Positions 12,290 through 26,209 of a stretch of DNA of 64,000 bases are shown one piece after another (the stretch's first letter is position 1; every line of letters starts with the position of its first letter). The notes below the pieces were generated by a model that had not been told where the DNA came from, did not search any database, and saw only the letters and a list, made by a program, of their open reading frames with translations. This DNA comes from Enoplolaimus lenunculus (taxonomy: Eukaryota > Nematoda > Enoplea > Enoplida > Thoracostomopsidae), in contig JASANG010000662.1 of NCBI GenBank assembly GCA_030248215.1, positions 62,001 to 126,000 of the forward strand. The letters run 5' to 3'. Both the position numbers and the translations under genes were made by a program.

Positions 12290-15213
12290 TAGTTTGACTG
12301 CCCCATAGGGATTTAGCCCCCCGAAAAGATTAGCTTGGCTTTTTCTTTGGAAGAATTCAATCGGCTGTGATAGTTTAATTTTCATCATAAGGATTTTACC
12401 GGCCTAAAAATTACTAATTTATATAAAGTAGGCATTTTCCCTCTTAGAAATTGAAATGTTTTCATCATAAGTGCTCTACAGAAGTGCTTGGCTTTAAACA
12501 ACTGGAAAAATAGTGATAAGAAAACTTGAAAAAAATTAAAATGTTGAACTTTAAATCTTTTACTACATAGTTATTCATGCCAAATTGTTTCTGAAAGTAA
12601 AAAATTGGAATAAATTTCCAGTTCAGTTTCATTTTTTTGAGGCTTGGCAAAAAGTTATGTTCGGTGCATTTTCACAAGGTTTATTTCTATGTGATTCTTC
12701 GGAGACTTGACTGGAATAGGATGCATCTCTGCTTTCGCTTTGCTGAATCCAGCGGGATTGACTTGTTGACACTTGGGATATGATTCAACATAAAATTCTG
12801 AATTTTGTTGTAGGTACATAATCGTTACAAAAAAATCTTTATGCGGTGACGCTAGCGGTGCGCTCTTTGCTCATATGTCTCTGACGGAGGTATATTGTAG
12901 CTATGCTCACGAACCTTGCCTTTTGTTGTGTAGAGCAACATATTTTCTTCATGAGTGAAGCGGCCAATGTATAGAACAGGGCCGTAAAAGTAGCTTATAG
13001 ATGGGAATCGCATATCCAGATATGAAAAATATCCGGATTTGTATCATTATTGCATTGTTTCACCATTACACTCTAAAAAATGCTGAGTCAGAACTTGTTT
13101 CAGAAAGAGAATTAACAACACTGAGTCAAAAATTGACTCAGCAAAGAGTCAAAAAATTTGACTCGTTTATCTGAGTCAAAATACTGACTCAGTCTGAAAA
13201 TCAGAAATATGAGTCAAATAATCTGAGTCAAATTATTGTTTTCAATTTCAGACTCCCGTTTTGCAATACAAAACCTGAAAGAGTCTGACGTATCAAATGA
13301 TACCGGTCATTAACGACTTGCACATGATATTTTTATAAAAGAAATAACCTATTGAATGAACTTTTGGAACATTAGCGCAACTACAAATATTTTCCTGCTG
13401 AGATTTATCAAAAAGTCTGCTTAAAAACATATCGACAAACACTTTGCTGCATGTGCGTAGCCATGATTATGGAGAATGCACACCAACTGTTTAATAGATC
13501 GGTCTCTTGTGTAAATTGTGTTACCTGTGTCTTGTGCAAACAAGGTTTTGTGTGTGTGTAGCCAGCTGTATTACCCTACAGTAATGATTAATATTACATA
13601 AACTTTTTCGATCCGTGAGAATCTGAAATCCTTTTTGTCTCCGACAAGTTTAAATACACATAGTATCTTCAACTGGAAACTATATACGTAAGCGTGCAAT
13701 AACTTGCTTTTAACAAGATCTTGATATCTGCAGTTGGTGAAAGACGTGTTCAGCTTATGTTACTATTTTAGGCGTTGGTCTTCAACATGTGGTTTTTATA
13801 CACTAAGCCCAAGCGTAAGGCTTTCCCTTGAAGATTTTTGCAAGCCTACGCCTTAACCTTAAATGTGAGGGGAAAGTGTAGGTACAAGAGCGCAACCGTT
13901 GTGGATTGAAATTAATTTTTTTTATGTAGATTATGATTTTTAGTTTCGAAATTATTCAGACTGTTGGCTTCTTTTGTCAAGCTTGAGAAATAGAGGCCGA
14001 TTTAAAGTCTAGACCATAGGTTTCAAGTTTTGGCTTTGACATACACCCTACTCTAGCCTTTAGACGTTTTGCCTAGTAATGCGTCATCCATTTTATCGTG
14101 TGCCCACCGTGTGGAAAATTGACGCAACCATTTCCAAGTACGGTTTTGAAAAACGCGTCAGGAAGGAAATTTAATTTGAAAAAATTGGTCTAGTGGGAAA
14201 TTGAGACAATTTACAAACCGTACTAGTAAATTGAAATGATATTTTGAGTGTCGATTTCCCAATAGGGAATTTAAATAGGACAGCAGTAGGAAATTGAGAC
14301 ATTTTTAAAACTTAAATAGGAAATTGATAAGCTAAATTTGCTGTCGAAAAGGAAATTGAAAAGTCACCAAAACTGCAGTGGGAAATGGGCACCCAAATTT
14401 CAGTTTCAATTTCCCTCACGGTAGTTGAAAATCAGCAGGGCAGTGGGAAATTGAAAAAATCATAAAAGCGGAAACACTGCGGTAGGTACATGACCTTTGA
14501 CCTCCAATTTCAACGGTTTAATATACCTGTTAAAATGTATTATACGTTTATATTTTCTTTCTATCTGCATATTCATGTTTATGTATATGTGATGATTTGA
14601 CATAGCCATGAGCCAGAGATGCGTGCAGTTTACAACTGAATTTATTCTAAATATTCGATTTTGAATGGGGTAAATATTGCATACGTAATGTTAGGCATAA
14701 ACCAGGCCTTGAATTGGGGCAGATTAAAAGCTGATTCAAATAGACTACGTTCGTTCTGACATGTACAAAGAGCTAGAAACCAGGATAAGACGCCGTTTAG
14801 GGTGGTAGATTGCCGTATTTAATGAATTGAGTTAACAAAACTGCCGTTAAAGTAGCTTTCAGAGCTGATAGTACGTTGTTCTCGAGAGAACAACTGAACC
14901 TGTTTTTACATCGTTGCGTTGTAGCTGGTATTATACTTTTTTTGATACGGTGTCATTTTGGTTACCAGCTCTACAAGAAACAGTTTACATTGAAATCTTA
15001 AAAAGTTTGGTGTATTTTCAGTTTGCCCCATATGCCTAACACTTCAACCAGATCGAAATAAATAACATTTCTGATTTTTGTATTTAAATTCGTAATTTAT
15101 GCTATTTTACACGCTTACATTAGCATTGTTTTTGTCCAAGTTTTTTTACTGAATTAATTCAATATATCAAGTATGCACATGCTAATGACAGTGAATAAAA
15201 CCTATGTACTGTA

Positions 15214-15360
15214 CTGACCCAAATAAAAAGAGGAGAAAATAGTCTGATTTTGGAGTCTATAAGTCAATACGTCTTCATTTCTTTAATTAGAGTCCGTAAA
15301 TGGATAGGGTACAATATTAATGATTTTATTATTGTAACTACCCGAATAAGAGGGTGTGAT
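15214..15360. repeat. Fragment of the GACCCGAATAAGAGG element family
   Basis: TGACCCAAATAAAAAGAGG at 15216 and TACCCGAATAAGAGGG at 15341, with TAGAGTCCGTAAATGG between, resemble the terminus of the 48705-51405 element. It sits inside the long-TIR element, so insertions are nested. Confidence 0.5.
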
Positions 15361-15370
15361 AAGGGGGTCC

Positions 15371-15595
15371 AAATTTCAACTTAGGAGGCCCATCACATTC
15401 AATTTCTACTTTCAATTTCAGTCGCACAATTTCAACCTTGCGACTTGGGCGGCCCATAAAACATTTCTAGAAACTCTCCAAAATTTCAACTTAGGAGGCC
15501 CATCACATTCAGTTCCTACTTTCAATTTCAATCGCACAATTTCAACCTTGCGACTTGGGTGGCCCATCAAACATCATTTCTAGAAACTGTCATTC
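15371..15595. repeat. Two tandem copies of a 110-bp unit
   Basis: Copies start at 15371 and 15481 (AAATTTCAACTTAGGAGGCC). Each continues through CATCACATTCA, CTACTTTCAATTTCA and AACCTTGCGACTTGGG with only a few differences, so the duplication is fairly recent. Confidence 0.9.
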
Positions 15596-16499
15596 TGACC
15601 TTCAATTTGAACTTTGACTTGCAAAATTTCAACCTTTTTGGGGACAATATCACAACTGAAATTGTAAACTGTAAATTCAATTTTCGATAACAGGGACAAT
15701 ATCGTTAAATTGGCAAACGTTATGCTTCTCTTTCAATTTCCACTTTGGTAATTGCAGTGTCAAGGCAAAGCGGAAATTGAATTTGGAAAATGGCGCAATT
15801 TCCCATTGCCCTTGTTCAAAAAATCGCTAGTGGTAAATTGAAGATCAAATAATGTTATCAATTAACTACTTGAGTTTAAAAAATCGATAGCTGTGGGAAA
15901 TTGAAACAGTTTTGAAATTCAATTTCCTTTTTGAAGCGTTTTTCAAAACCGTACTTGGAAATGGTTGCGTCAATTTTCCACACGGCGGGCACACGATAAA
16001 ATGGATGACGCATAATAGGCTTGAAGCCTTTTCAGCATTGGCACTCGCCCTGACACTTGAAGTAAAGCAAATATGCTTCCGAGCTTGGTTATATATGCCA
16101 AACTGGTTGAAACTCTTATCGGTTTCGTACTTTGTGTCCAACCAATTACAAAAATACAGCATGTGTTTGTCCCTTTTTGATTGGTCTAGATAATTAGTCG
16201 TTGTTTTGTAGCCAATCAGATTGATCGTGTATTGTATTAGTGTTTTGTTGGTGTTGTATCAAAACAGCTAACGCGTTTTTCAAATTTGCGCGCCAAATCA
16301 TAGTGCATTGTATTCGTTTATTGTAGTTTACTGTTCTGCACACGTTCGCTTTCTGTAGCTTGTTTATGAAAGTTTTTTAACTCAAGATGTTGTATTTGTT
16401 TTTTCAACGGCGAAGCTTCCAAAAGCCTCTCACATAATGACTCTATTCAAAAAATAGGTTTAAGATTAGGGTTGGTCTCACATTAGGCCCAGGTTTACC

Positions 16500-16560
16500 C
16501 GTATGCTTTGGATTTCCCTTAGGCTTGTGCTTAGGCGTAAGTTTAGGCTTAGGCTTAAAA
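16500..16560. repeat. Interstitial TTAGGC (telomere-like) cluster
   Basis: TTAGGC or one-off variants recur here, including TTTAGGCTTAGGCTTA near the end. TTAGGC is the telomere repeat in many nematodes. Similar degenerate clusters are at about 19905-19985, 22845-22870, 39895-39965 and 56140-56205. Confidence 0.5.
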
Positions 16561-17854
16561 AACAATCAACAGTATAAACTTCATGACTATTCATACATCT
16601 CAGAGTATAAATAGGTGTGAAAAACCTGTAGATCATCAAATTCAGGTGAACCTACCGCTAAGTTAGTACCACACCACTATTTGCACTCTTCTAAAGCTTT
16701 ACATATTTAATATTTGTTTGTAACAGTCACACTATGATATGTATATACAAACATTCTAGCACTAAAGCATTCTGTCGTGGCTTTATTAACGGATACTGGA
16801 AATCCGTTTTGAAGGCCTGATAATAAGCGGGTGGTTTTCCAGTTATGCAGCAAAGGGCATTAGAATGCAATAACGTTCGAATGGCGCAGAGTTGGTTCTA
16901 TTCGGCGTAACTACATTCTACTGTTTTTGTACTGTCTTCAAATACATTTTCTTACCTATAACTATTACTCGCTGTGTTCTTACGGTGCGAAAATTAGATT
17001 TTATTAAGACTATCTTATAGAGCATATATAATAGGAATAAAAAATATAGTAGTTTCGTGAGTGGCTAATTATTGAAATATTCATTTATTCAGTGGTTCAC
17101 TAATTCAAAAAACCGCTTGACAGAAATATTGCTTATAAATTTATTAATTAATAGAGATATGTTATTAAAAGTGATTTTTGGAATTAATTAATCAAGGAAT
17201 TAATTAATCAAATTACAATTTAAATTGCTGTAGTGTAATAATTTTGAATTTTACGAATATAAAGTACGCTTTGATGAACTAACAGGTCGCTCCTTGGCTC
17301 AATAAAAGTAAAATTAAAACTTCGGTTACCGCTGTAATGAAAACTGTTACATTTCAAGCTCAGAATGACTACACTGAAAATGAGGCTTTGCATAGAGTCA
17401 GTATGCCAGTTGTTGCAAGCGTGTTTCAGTGAAGTTTATTTGCTGGTAAAGCTGCCGCTGTTTCTGACTCAAAATTACAAGCATTGTAAGCTAAAATTCG
17501 ACCCAATTTTTGACTCAGGAAACTGAATTCAATCAACAGTAACTCAGCATGAGTAAGTTATGTCTTGCGACATTTTAGAGTGTTAAGATCGAACGGGTTT
17601 CATTCTGAGTCATTTTTGACTCAGTTATATCCACAATTTGACTCAGGTTTGACTCAGTATTTCAAATTTGACTCAGTTCTGTTTCATATTTGAATCACCA
17701 TTGACTCAGTTATATTTTAATTTTGACTCAGCCTGTTTGACTCAATTTAACGAGTCACTTTGACTCACGCTGAGACAGGCATTTTCTAACTCCACCTCTG
17801 AGTCAATTTTGACTCAGTGTGAGTCAAATTTGACTCAGCATTTTTTAGAGTGTA

Positions 17855-19043
17855 AAGTAGCTGGAGCTGACGAAAAGAAATTCTGTATTCAAACCTGGAT
17901 AGTGAATGATTTAAAATTTTGATTTTTTTAAAACATGCCAAAATTAAAAAACATCAGTTATCTTGATATTTATCCGAAAAATGACTTGGTATTTTTAAAT
18001 TATCTCAAAATTTGCCCAATGAAACATTTGCAACGAATACACACCGTCAAACATTTTTGTAAGACTAGAATGGGGAATTTGAAGTTTTGAATTATATATG
18101 AAGCTGTGACTATAAAACGATTTTGTGTCAGAATCGTTTTACAGGCGTGTATTTGGTATTTAAAGAACGTCAGTGCCCCTGCCGTTCGACTTTTCACTCA
18201 TTTATCAGCACCCAAAGTTACACTGTCTCGCTGAATACAAACACAGATCATACACATATTAGACATACTTCCCCTACCATTGGACGCAGCTTGCGGAGCT
18301 GGGCCAAAGTGTAATTTTTGCAGTCAGATGTTTGGCTAACAAGTTATTGCTAAATACTAAATTTCGCGGAGGCCCATGATCGCTGGCAGCGCGGCAAATG
18401 TTATTTGACATAAATTCGTTAACTAGACTCCCGAATCTGAGTGTAGAAAATTTACATCACTCTACTTTGCTCTGCAAGATGTTTCGATATGGAAAAATTC
18501 AATTTTGGTAGTGGAATGTTCGGGCAAGGTCATCAGAACCTCAAATACGCAAAAATTTTCAAAATCCAACCATTTTTGGACAAACGTTGACTGGGCAATT
18601 GAATAACCGACCCAAAGGGACCGAATTCCGCCTGCGCCATGCATGTATTATTAATGGTAATGTATTACGTATCTTTAATTTCTTGGTTTTATTAATGACA
18701 ACTTCTTAGCATATATGCATCATTATTTTATCTTCTATTGAGTTATATTATTACCTCTGAGCGTAATAGGAAATACTAAGGCGGAAAATTCATTCAAACA
18801 AAGAAGGATTTTTCCAATTTTTAGGTAAAAATATGTATGGAAAAATTAATATTTTTCCGGTCATGATTTTTCCGTAAAAATCAATTCTGCCTTATCAGGT
18901 TATAGGTATAGAGGAACTAAAGCGGATACAAATTTAATAGGAAATATTTAACCGTAATACACTTGAAAACTGGAGATATAAACATTAATCTAAAACATTT
19001 AAATGTACTGTTACATATATGTACGTGTTTACAATGTGCTAAA
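17855..19043. other. Intergenic, nothing recognised
   Basis: AT-rich sequence downstream of the collagen gene. AATAAA- and ATTAAA-type signals for the collagen transcript could lie here, but none stands out. Small frames at 18000-18644 look like chance. Confidence 0.35.
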
Positions 19044-21362
<2,319 letters not shown>

Positions 21363-21769
21363 ATTTGATATTATTCTATATTGTTACTAACTCTAAAAGA
21401 GTTATATTTCTGTACAACATGATAGTCATGGTTAAATTTTAAATTGTATGTGGGTTACTAAGCCAATGATTGTTTCTATATTAACCTAAGCATTCAATTT
21501 GTCTACAAATATGGTTTTTCGTTTTAAGTTAGATCTGATAATAGAATGGTAGATGATCAAGAATTAACCGTTAGATGTTATACCACCTACGTCGATAAAC
21601 TTGTGTTTATTGGATATTGGAAGATGGAAATAAACTGACTTAGAAGTTTTAGAGGTTTACGTGCCCTACGAAATACAACACACTCTCAGAACTGCACGGT
21701 CGGGACGACCCCTTCCTCCGGAGTACTGCGAATATACACGGCTTTACCCTAAATTTCTCCGAAAGATAT

Positions 21770-21841
21770 GGCCACGCCGGGAATCGAACCTCGGATCTCT
21801 CGTTCGCGAGTCAAGCGCGCTACCCATTATAGCACGCGGCC
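21770..21841 (-). tRNA. tRNA-like gene, possibly a pseudogene (anticodon reads CGC)
   Basis: 72 nt on the minus strand. There is a seven-pair acceptor stem (GGCCGCG with CGTGGCC, one G-U), a four-pair D stem (GCTA/TAGC), an anticodon loop CTCGCGA giving anticodon CGC (alanine), and a perfect B box GGTTCGATTCC. The anticodon stem has one mismatch and the T stem pairs at only three of five positions, so it may be decayed. By overall similarity it also resembles arginine tRNAs, so the isotype is uncertain. Confidence 0.55.
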
Positions 21842-22613
21842 GATATCCGAATTTCCTCTGGTGGTATATGTACACGAGTATGTATGTGTCTTAACATTAC
21901 ACACTCTGCACATACACAAGCTACACCGCATTACTCACACACTACTCAAATGTTCGGTAACTCGCTGAAACTATTAACGCTTAACACAATGCGTTTTATA
22001 CCTATACTAATGAATAACTTAGTTGTAAACGATACTATAGCCAACGTTTTCATACAAAATCAAAAATTCACAGAATGACGACAGTCAAAAGTCAAGTAAA
22101 TTTTAAAATTGAAAATGCTGATACACTAGACTGCTACAAAATTCAGCCAACTTATATATACTTTCTGTTGCTTTGCACAAAAAACTAAATATTTTAATAT
22201 TCTTGTAAGCTAATTTAGATTATCGCTCGAGTTGAAAATGCTGTCTTGCGAATCGCTTGCGGACTTAAAAACGCATATACATGGAAAAGCTAATTAAAAT
22301 TAATGCAACTCAACTATACGTTTAATGTTAAAGAAGCTAATTTTGGTCTGACAGAAAACGCTTTCTCAAAAACAAGGCGTTGCATTTAACGTTTTCAATC
22401 AGGCGCTTCAATGTCATACTAAAAATCACCACACAATTAAAACCTAAGAAATTTTTGAAAGCTTCAAAAAATTTGCTAAGCTAATTTAAAATTTGGTCTA
22501 TACGGTTTAGCGACTAATTATTCACCTGGCTGACTTGAATATTAGTTTACACAATCTATCGACTGACCCAAACCCGAATTCACCCATGATCTGAACAGTA
22601 ATTTATAATTATA

Positions 22614-22713
22614 CAGGATAACCTCGATATAACAGAGCCGGATATAAGAGAAACCCGAATATAAGAGACTTCTTCTCCGGTCCCGACAACTCTCTTATAT
22701 CCGGGATACACTG
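22614..22713. mobile_element. Short pogo/Tigger-like MITE, 100 bp
   Basis: Left end CAGGATAACCTCGATATAAC and right end TTATATCCGGGATACACTG, with TA on each side (22612-22613, 22714-22715). CAG(T)-TAACCTCGATATAAC termini and TA duplication are typical of pogo-group Tc1/mariner elements. The two arms pair into a hairpin. Confidence 0.75.
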
Positions 22714-23086
22714 TATTGTAGGTGGCTGTGCCACTCTAAAACCATATTTCAAACTAAAAACTAAAATATATACAAACTAAAACCAAAACCTAAAACCACG
22801 CCTTAAGATAGTCCCTGGCTCCACCTATTCTCTCTTAGGACTTAAGTTAGGCTTAGGCGTTGCTGGAAGGCGTAAATGTATAAAGTTAGGCTATGGATAA
22901 TGAGGCGGCGGCAGTTTTAATTAGGCAATTTTAGAACAATAATTAAGCTTGCATCGAGAGAGGACAATGTAGAGTTCTAATTTGGGGTTTCATAAAGCTA
23001 ATAAATCACGAAGTTCTTACATATATATCTAAAATTTGTTATATCTTATTAAATCTGTGAAATTTCTAAGTAGCATAGTGCTCAAT

Positions 23087-23443
23087 CAGAGTTGTAAGTG
23101 GGTAAGGATTTTTTACCCGACCCGCGCTTTACCCAGGCAAATATTAATTTCTTACCCGCGGGAACCCGCGCTAAAAAGATCTACCCGCGATCCACCTTTT
23201 ACCCGCCACTGAAGTTCTACCAGAATTTTAAAGATTGCTGGTAATATAAATAGCAGCCTCCCGCTTATTCGGGTCACTATTGTTGTTATTCGCGTATGTT
23301 TTGCACGTTAAAAGATAAAAAGTTGGCGCGGGTAAGACCTGTCAATTTTTAACCCGCGCGATACAAATCTTTACCCGCGGGTATACCCGCGCCTGATATT
23401 CTTTACCCGACTCGCGATTACCCGCGGGTAATGTCCAACTCTG
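23087..23443. mobile_element. hAT-type MITE with TACCCGCGGGTA repeats, 357 bp
   Basis: Ends CAGAGTTG and CAACTCTG with an 8-bp duplication TGCTCAAT / TGCTCAAC (23079-23086, 23444-23451; 7 of 8). The interior is dominated by TTACCCGCG and CGCGGGTA repeats. A related piece lies at 23985-24115 with TACCCGCGC and AACCCGCGGATATACCCG. Confidence 0.85.
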
Positions 23444-23984
23444 TGCTCAACAAAGCTTACTTAGTTAATCCGAAAATTGACAGATTATACCGCAAACCAT
23501 GAAGAATATTGTGGAAATTATGAAAAAAATTGGTTCAACTACAATTTTGACGTCTAAACAGGTCGCAATGAAATTTGAAACTTTGGAATGGGGCAAGCGA
23601 CAAAACCTTACAATAAATTCCGTTGAACATAATTGGTTACCGGCAGGAGTATCATGTTCTACGAACTCTGTACCTTAATTGCCTATTTATTCCCACACTT
23701 TGAGGACTTTGGCATCTGGTGGACAATCATGGGTGTCTCAGCAGTATGGTTAACATCCCGTACATGATTAGTTAAATGTGTCGAACTTATTGAATTGTTT
23801 TTAATATTTAGCTCATTCAGCTGAGAAAGCATTGCGGTCCTTTTGGCTCAGCTTACTAGCGCTGTTGTATTGCATACAAACTTGAAAAAATGTGATTCCC
23901 GCATACCGATGAACAAGTAATTAAACCACCATACATGGCTAGTGTTAACGCGATATCTTTTTCATTGCGTCGTATAATTTTAAA

Positions 23985-24115
23985 CCTTTTTACCCGCGCT
24001 TTTCTTTACCCACGGAATATATATTTTTTTAACCCGCGGATATACCCGGGAATCTTTTACTCGTTTCCCACCTTTTTATGCGCGCAAAATTTTTGCCGTT
24101 ACCCGCCTTACGGCA
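23985..24115. repeat. Fragment related to the TACCCGCG hAT element
   Basis: Contains TTTACCCGCGC, AACCCGCGGATATACCCG and TTACCCGCC in the manner of 23087-23443. No terminal repeats were identified. Confidence 0.55.
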
Positions 24116-24638
24116 ATCTTCAAAGAAACGTGTTGTAAATATAGAAGAACGTTTTGTAAGTTTGTTATATATAATTAATTCAAGCCCGAATTTTTTCACA
24201 AACATACACCAGGAATCGACTGTATATCCCGTTCCGGTTTAATCTGCAGCAAAAGAGCCATATCTGTATCCGGTTACAGTATCTATGTTATAGTTTAATT
24301 TTCCCCCATTGGGTTTCGCTGGAAAAATTAATATCTTGGAATTTTCGTCCGGAAGTATTCAACTGGCTCACTAGAGGAGGCATTGATGAAAGTCGTTTGA
24401 GGACGCAGTAAACAAGTATCGGTATTTGATCCGAAAAAGTTAGTTTTGCCAATATTGATATATGGGTTCGCATCACACGGAGTAATAAAGAAACTTGTAA
24501 AGGTCTGGTTTCTTGATTGGCTCAAACCCATTCGCACCGTATAAACTAAAAAAGATGTCTATGAACCGCAATCGCTCTAAATCATAAGTTCCAAATAAGT
24601 TTACTGCCAAAACCATACCGAAACGTATATATACTGAT

Positions 24639-24976
24639 CAGCGTGCAACCGGAGGTAATAAATACCGTGGCCGAACGCTAACGAAACCTGCCGGAGCCGG
24701 ATGTGATGTGAAATTAGGTAGTAAAATTATGATAAGTTAATTTTAGTCAATATCTGCAATATGCTGTTAAGTTGTTTGGTTGTACGCTAATTTTCTGCGA
24801 AATTTTCGGAAATTCTTTCCTGAAAATTGCGACAATGGTAAAACAAAACGCGCTAAACAGATTAATTTTACAAATATGCAAAATTTTACTATTGCCGTAA
24901 TCTCCGGCAAAAATTCTGCCGGAGCCGGATGCCGATTTTCTGCCGCAGCCGGAGGCAGACCTCCTGTTGCACCCTG
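24639..24976. mobile_element. hAT-type MITE, GGAGCCGGATG subfamily, 338 bp
   Basis: Ends CAGCGTGCAACCGGAGG and CCTCCTGTTGCACCCTG. The flanks ATACTGAT (24631-24638) and ATAATGAT (24977-24984) match at 7 of 8. The right half has GCCGGAGCCGGATGCCG repeats. Its right end matches, in complement, the left end at 44491. Confidence 0.85.
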
Positions 24977-25254
24977 ATAATGATCAACATCACGTTAACG
25001 TTTATTGATGTATAATAGTTTCAAAGATACTATATTTTTTGCTAACACAATTGCGGCGTGCACAACGCCTCTACAGTGAAAAATTGCCAATGATCTATAA
25101 CTAATTTAGTGCATAAAAAACAACAGAATTTCCGGTATTTAACTTAAACGGACACCGATTTTTACCAGAAACGACTATCCGGCTATATCCTGTCGGCAAG
25201 TAAGTCTTTGAACGACACAACTTTACAAAAACAATTTCACGACCAAACTTGTCC

Positions 25255-25335
25255 GAACTTTCAACAAGGTCTAATAGCCAAAGCCGGAGGGCGATTCCAT
25301 GCCGCAGCAGAAGCAGACTTCGTTTGATCCCTGCG
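25255..25335. repeat. Fragment of the GCCGGAG hAT subfamily
   Basis: Contains AAAGCCGGAGGGCGATTCC, GCCGCAGCAGAAGCAGACTTC and a CTG-like end, matching the right part of 24639-24976 in order. It looks like a truncated copy. Confidence 0.4.
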
Positions 25336-25650
25336 AAGGATATGGAAACATAACAAGCGGGATTTATACTTTCCAGAAACGACGGCAAGCAAGGAACCCG
25401 AAACTCTACGGTTAGTGGGTTAACAATTTAGCGAATAACGAAACTATTCGCATTTTACCAGCAACCAATCGGTGGGGGGTGGGCGGCGAAAAAAACAACA
25501 GCGTTGGAAAATAAAATCATTTTAAACAGTCTACTGAACCAAATTAAACTTTTTGCAAAGTTTGAATACAGAAAGCACGCATGATTTCTTGCGCGCTTCG
25601 CTGGCGGAATTCCTCCACTTCATTATGGCATCGTACTAAGGCATACTGTA

Positions 25651-25910
25651 TTCCTGAAAAAGAGGGGGATTGATATTTATTTGGTCTCTCCAGAGAGTAC
25701 CCCCATATTATTCGGTTACGGGGTGTTATTTATTTTGAACCCGCCCTCCGCCGCCCTTCGTTACTTATATATCCAGTACTGCAACTATCCGTTGAATCAA
25801 ACCGTTTACTTATTTGTCTTAGGTTAAAAAGTTAAGTACGCTTTAATGTTTCGAACTCAAATTTATTTGGTCCTGGAGTCATTTATGCGCTACAATTACA
25901 TATAATTGAC
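25651..25910. mobile_element. Deletion derivative of the 48705-51405 TIR element
   Basis: 25655-25815 matches 48717-48860 (GATATTTATTTGG, CTCTCCA, CCCTCCGCC, CCCTTCGTTACT, CCGTTGA). 25830-25910 then matches 51200-51275 (AAGTACGCTTTAA, TTTCGAACTCA, TTTATTTGGTCCTGGAGTC). The 2.3 kb between those blocks in the large copy is absent here. Confidence 0.7.
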
Positions 25911-26054
25911 ATTCATACTAATTTTAACAATAACAATGCGCTGTCCAAATCCAGCTAAAACGTATTTTTATTCAACAAAATTTCGAATTAACACTTTTAG
26001 ATTATGCAAATGATTATCCCCAATTTTGCGCATCTTCGACGTATCGGCCATGTG

Positions 26055-26120
26055 AATGTTTTAAATAATCGTAATAATACTACTAATAATAATAGCAATA
26101 ATAATAGCAATAATGTTCAC
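26055..26120. repeat. AAT/AATAATAGC microsatellite
   Basis: Imperfect run of AAT, ACT and AGC triplets just downstream of the coatomer gene's stop. Confidence 0.8.
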
Positions 26121-26209
26121 AAAATTAAACAGTAAAACAGGAAAATAATCATTTAAAAGTAACCATCTCGATATTCAAAAAAACCAACGAACATCAACAG
26201 CCATACTTT

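Larger units (their letters stand above)
14071..16020. mobile_element. Long terminal-inverted-repeat element (about 1.95 kb), MULE-like, with GGGAAATTGA repeats
   Basis: About 85-110 bp at the left (14071-14190) recurs as a close inverted copy at the right (about 15905-16020). Both contain ATGCGTCATCCATTTTATCG, GGAAAATTGACGCAACC and TACGGTTTTGAAAAACGC. Between them GGGAAATTGA or its complement TCAATTTCCC recurs at irregular spacing. There is no coding frame. Long TIRs are typical of Mutator-like elements, but no 9-bp duplication was confirmed. Confidence 0.65.
13069..17852. mobile_element. TIR element (about 4.8 kb) with TGACTCA arrays at both ends, other elements nested inside
   Basis: Starts CACTCTAAAAAATGCTGAG and ends with its exact complement, flanked on both sides by TA (13067-13068 and 17853-17854), as for Tc1/mariner-type insertion. 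Within about 200 bp of the left end and about 350 bp of the right end, TGACTCA or TGAGTCA recurs many times; at least ten copies are at 17580-17852. The middle holds the long-TIR element 14071-16020. No transposase frame is seen. Two partial copies facing one another would be the alternative to one large element. Confidence 0.6.

Noticed and set aside
13069-17852. A large capsid-bearing DNA element (Polinton type) as explanation for the 4.8-kb TIR segment
   Set aside because: No polymerase, integrase or capsid frames are present, and the flanks are TA rather than a 6-bp duplication.
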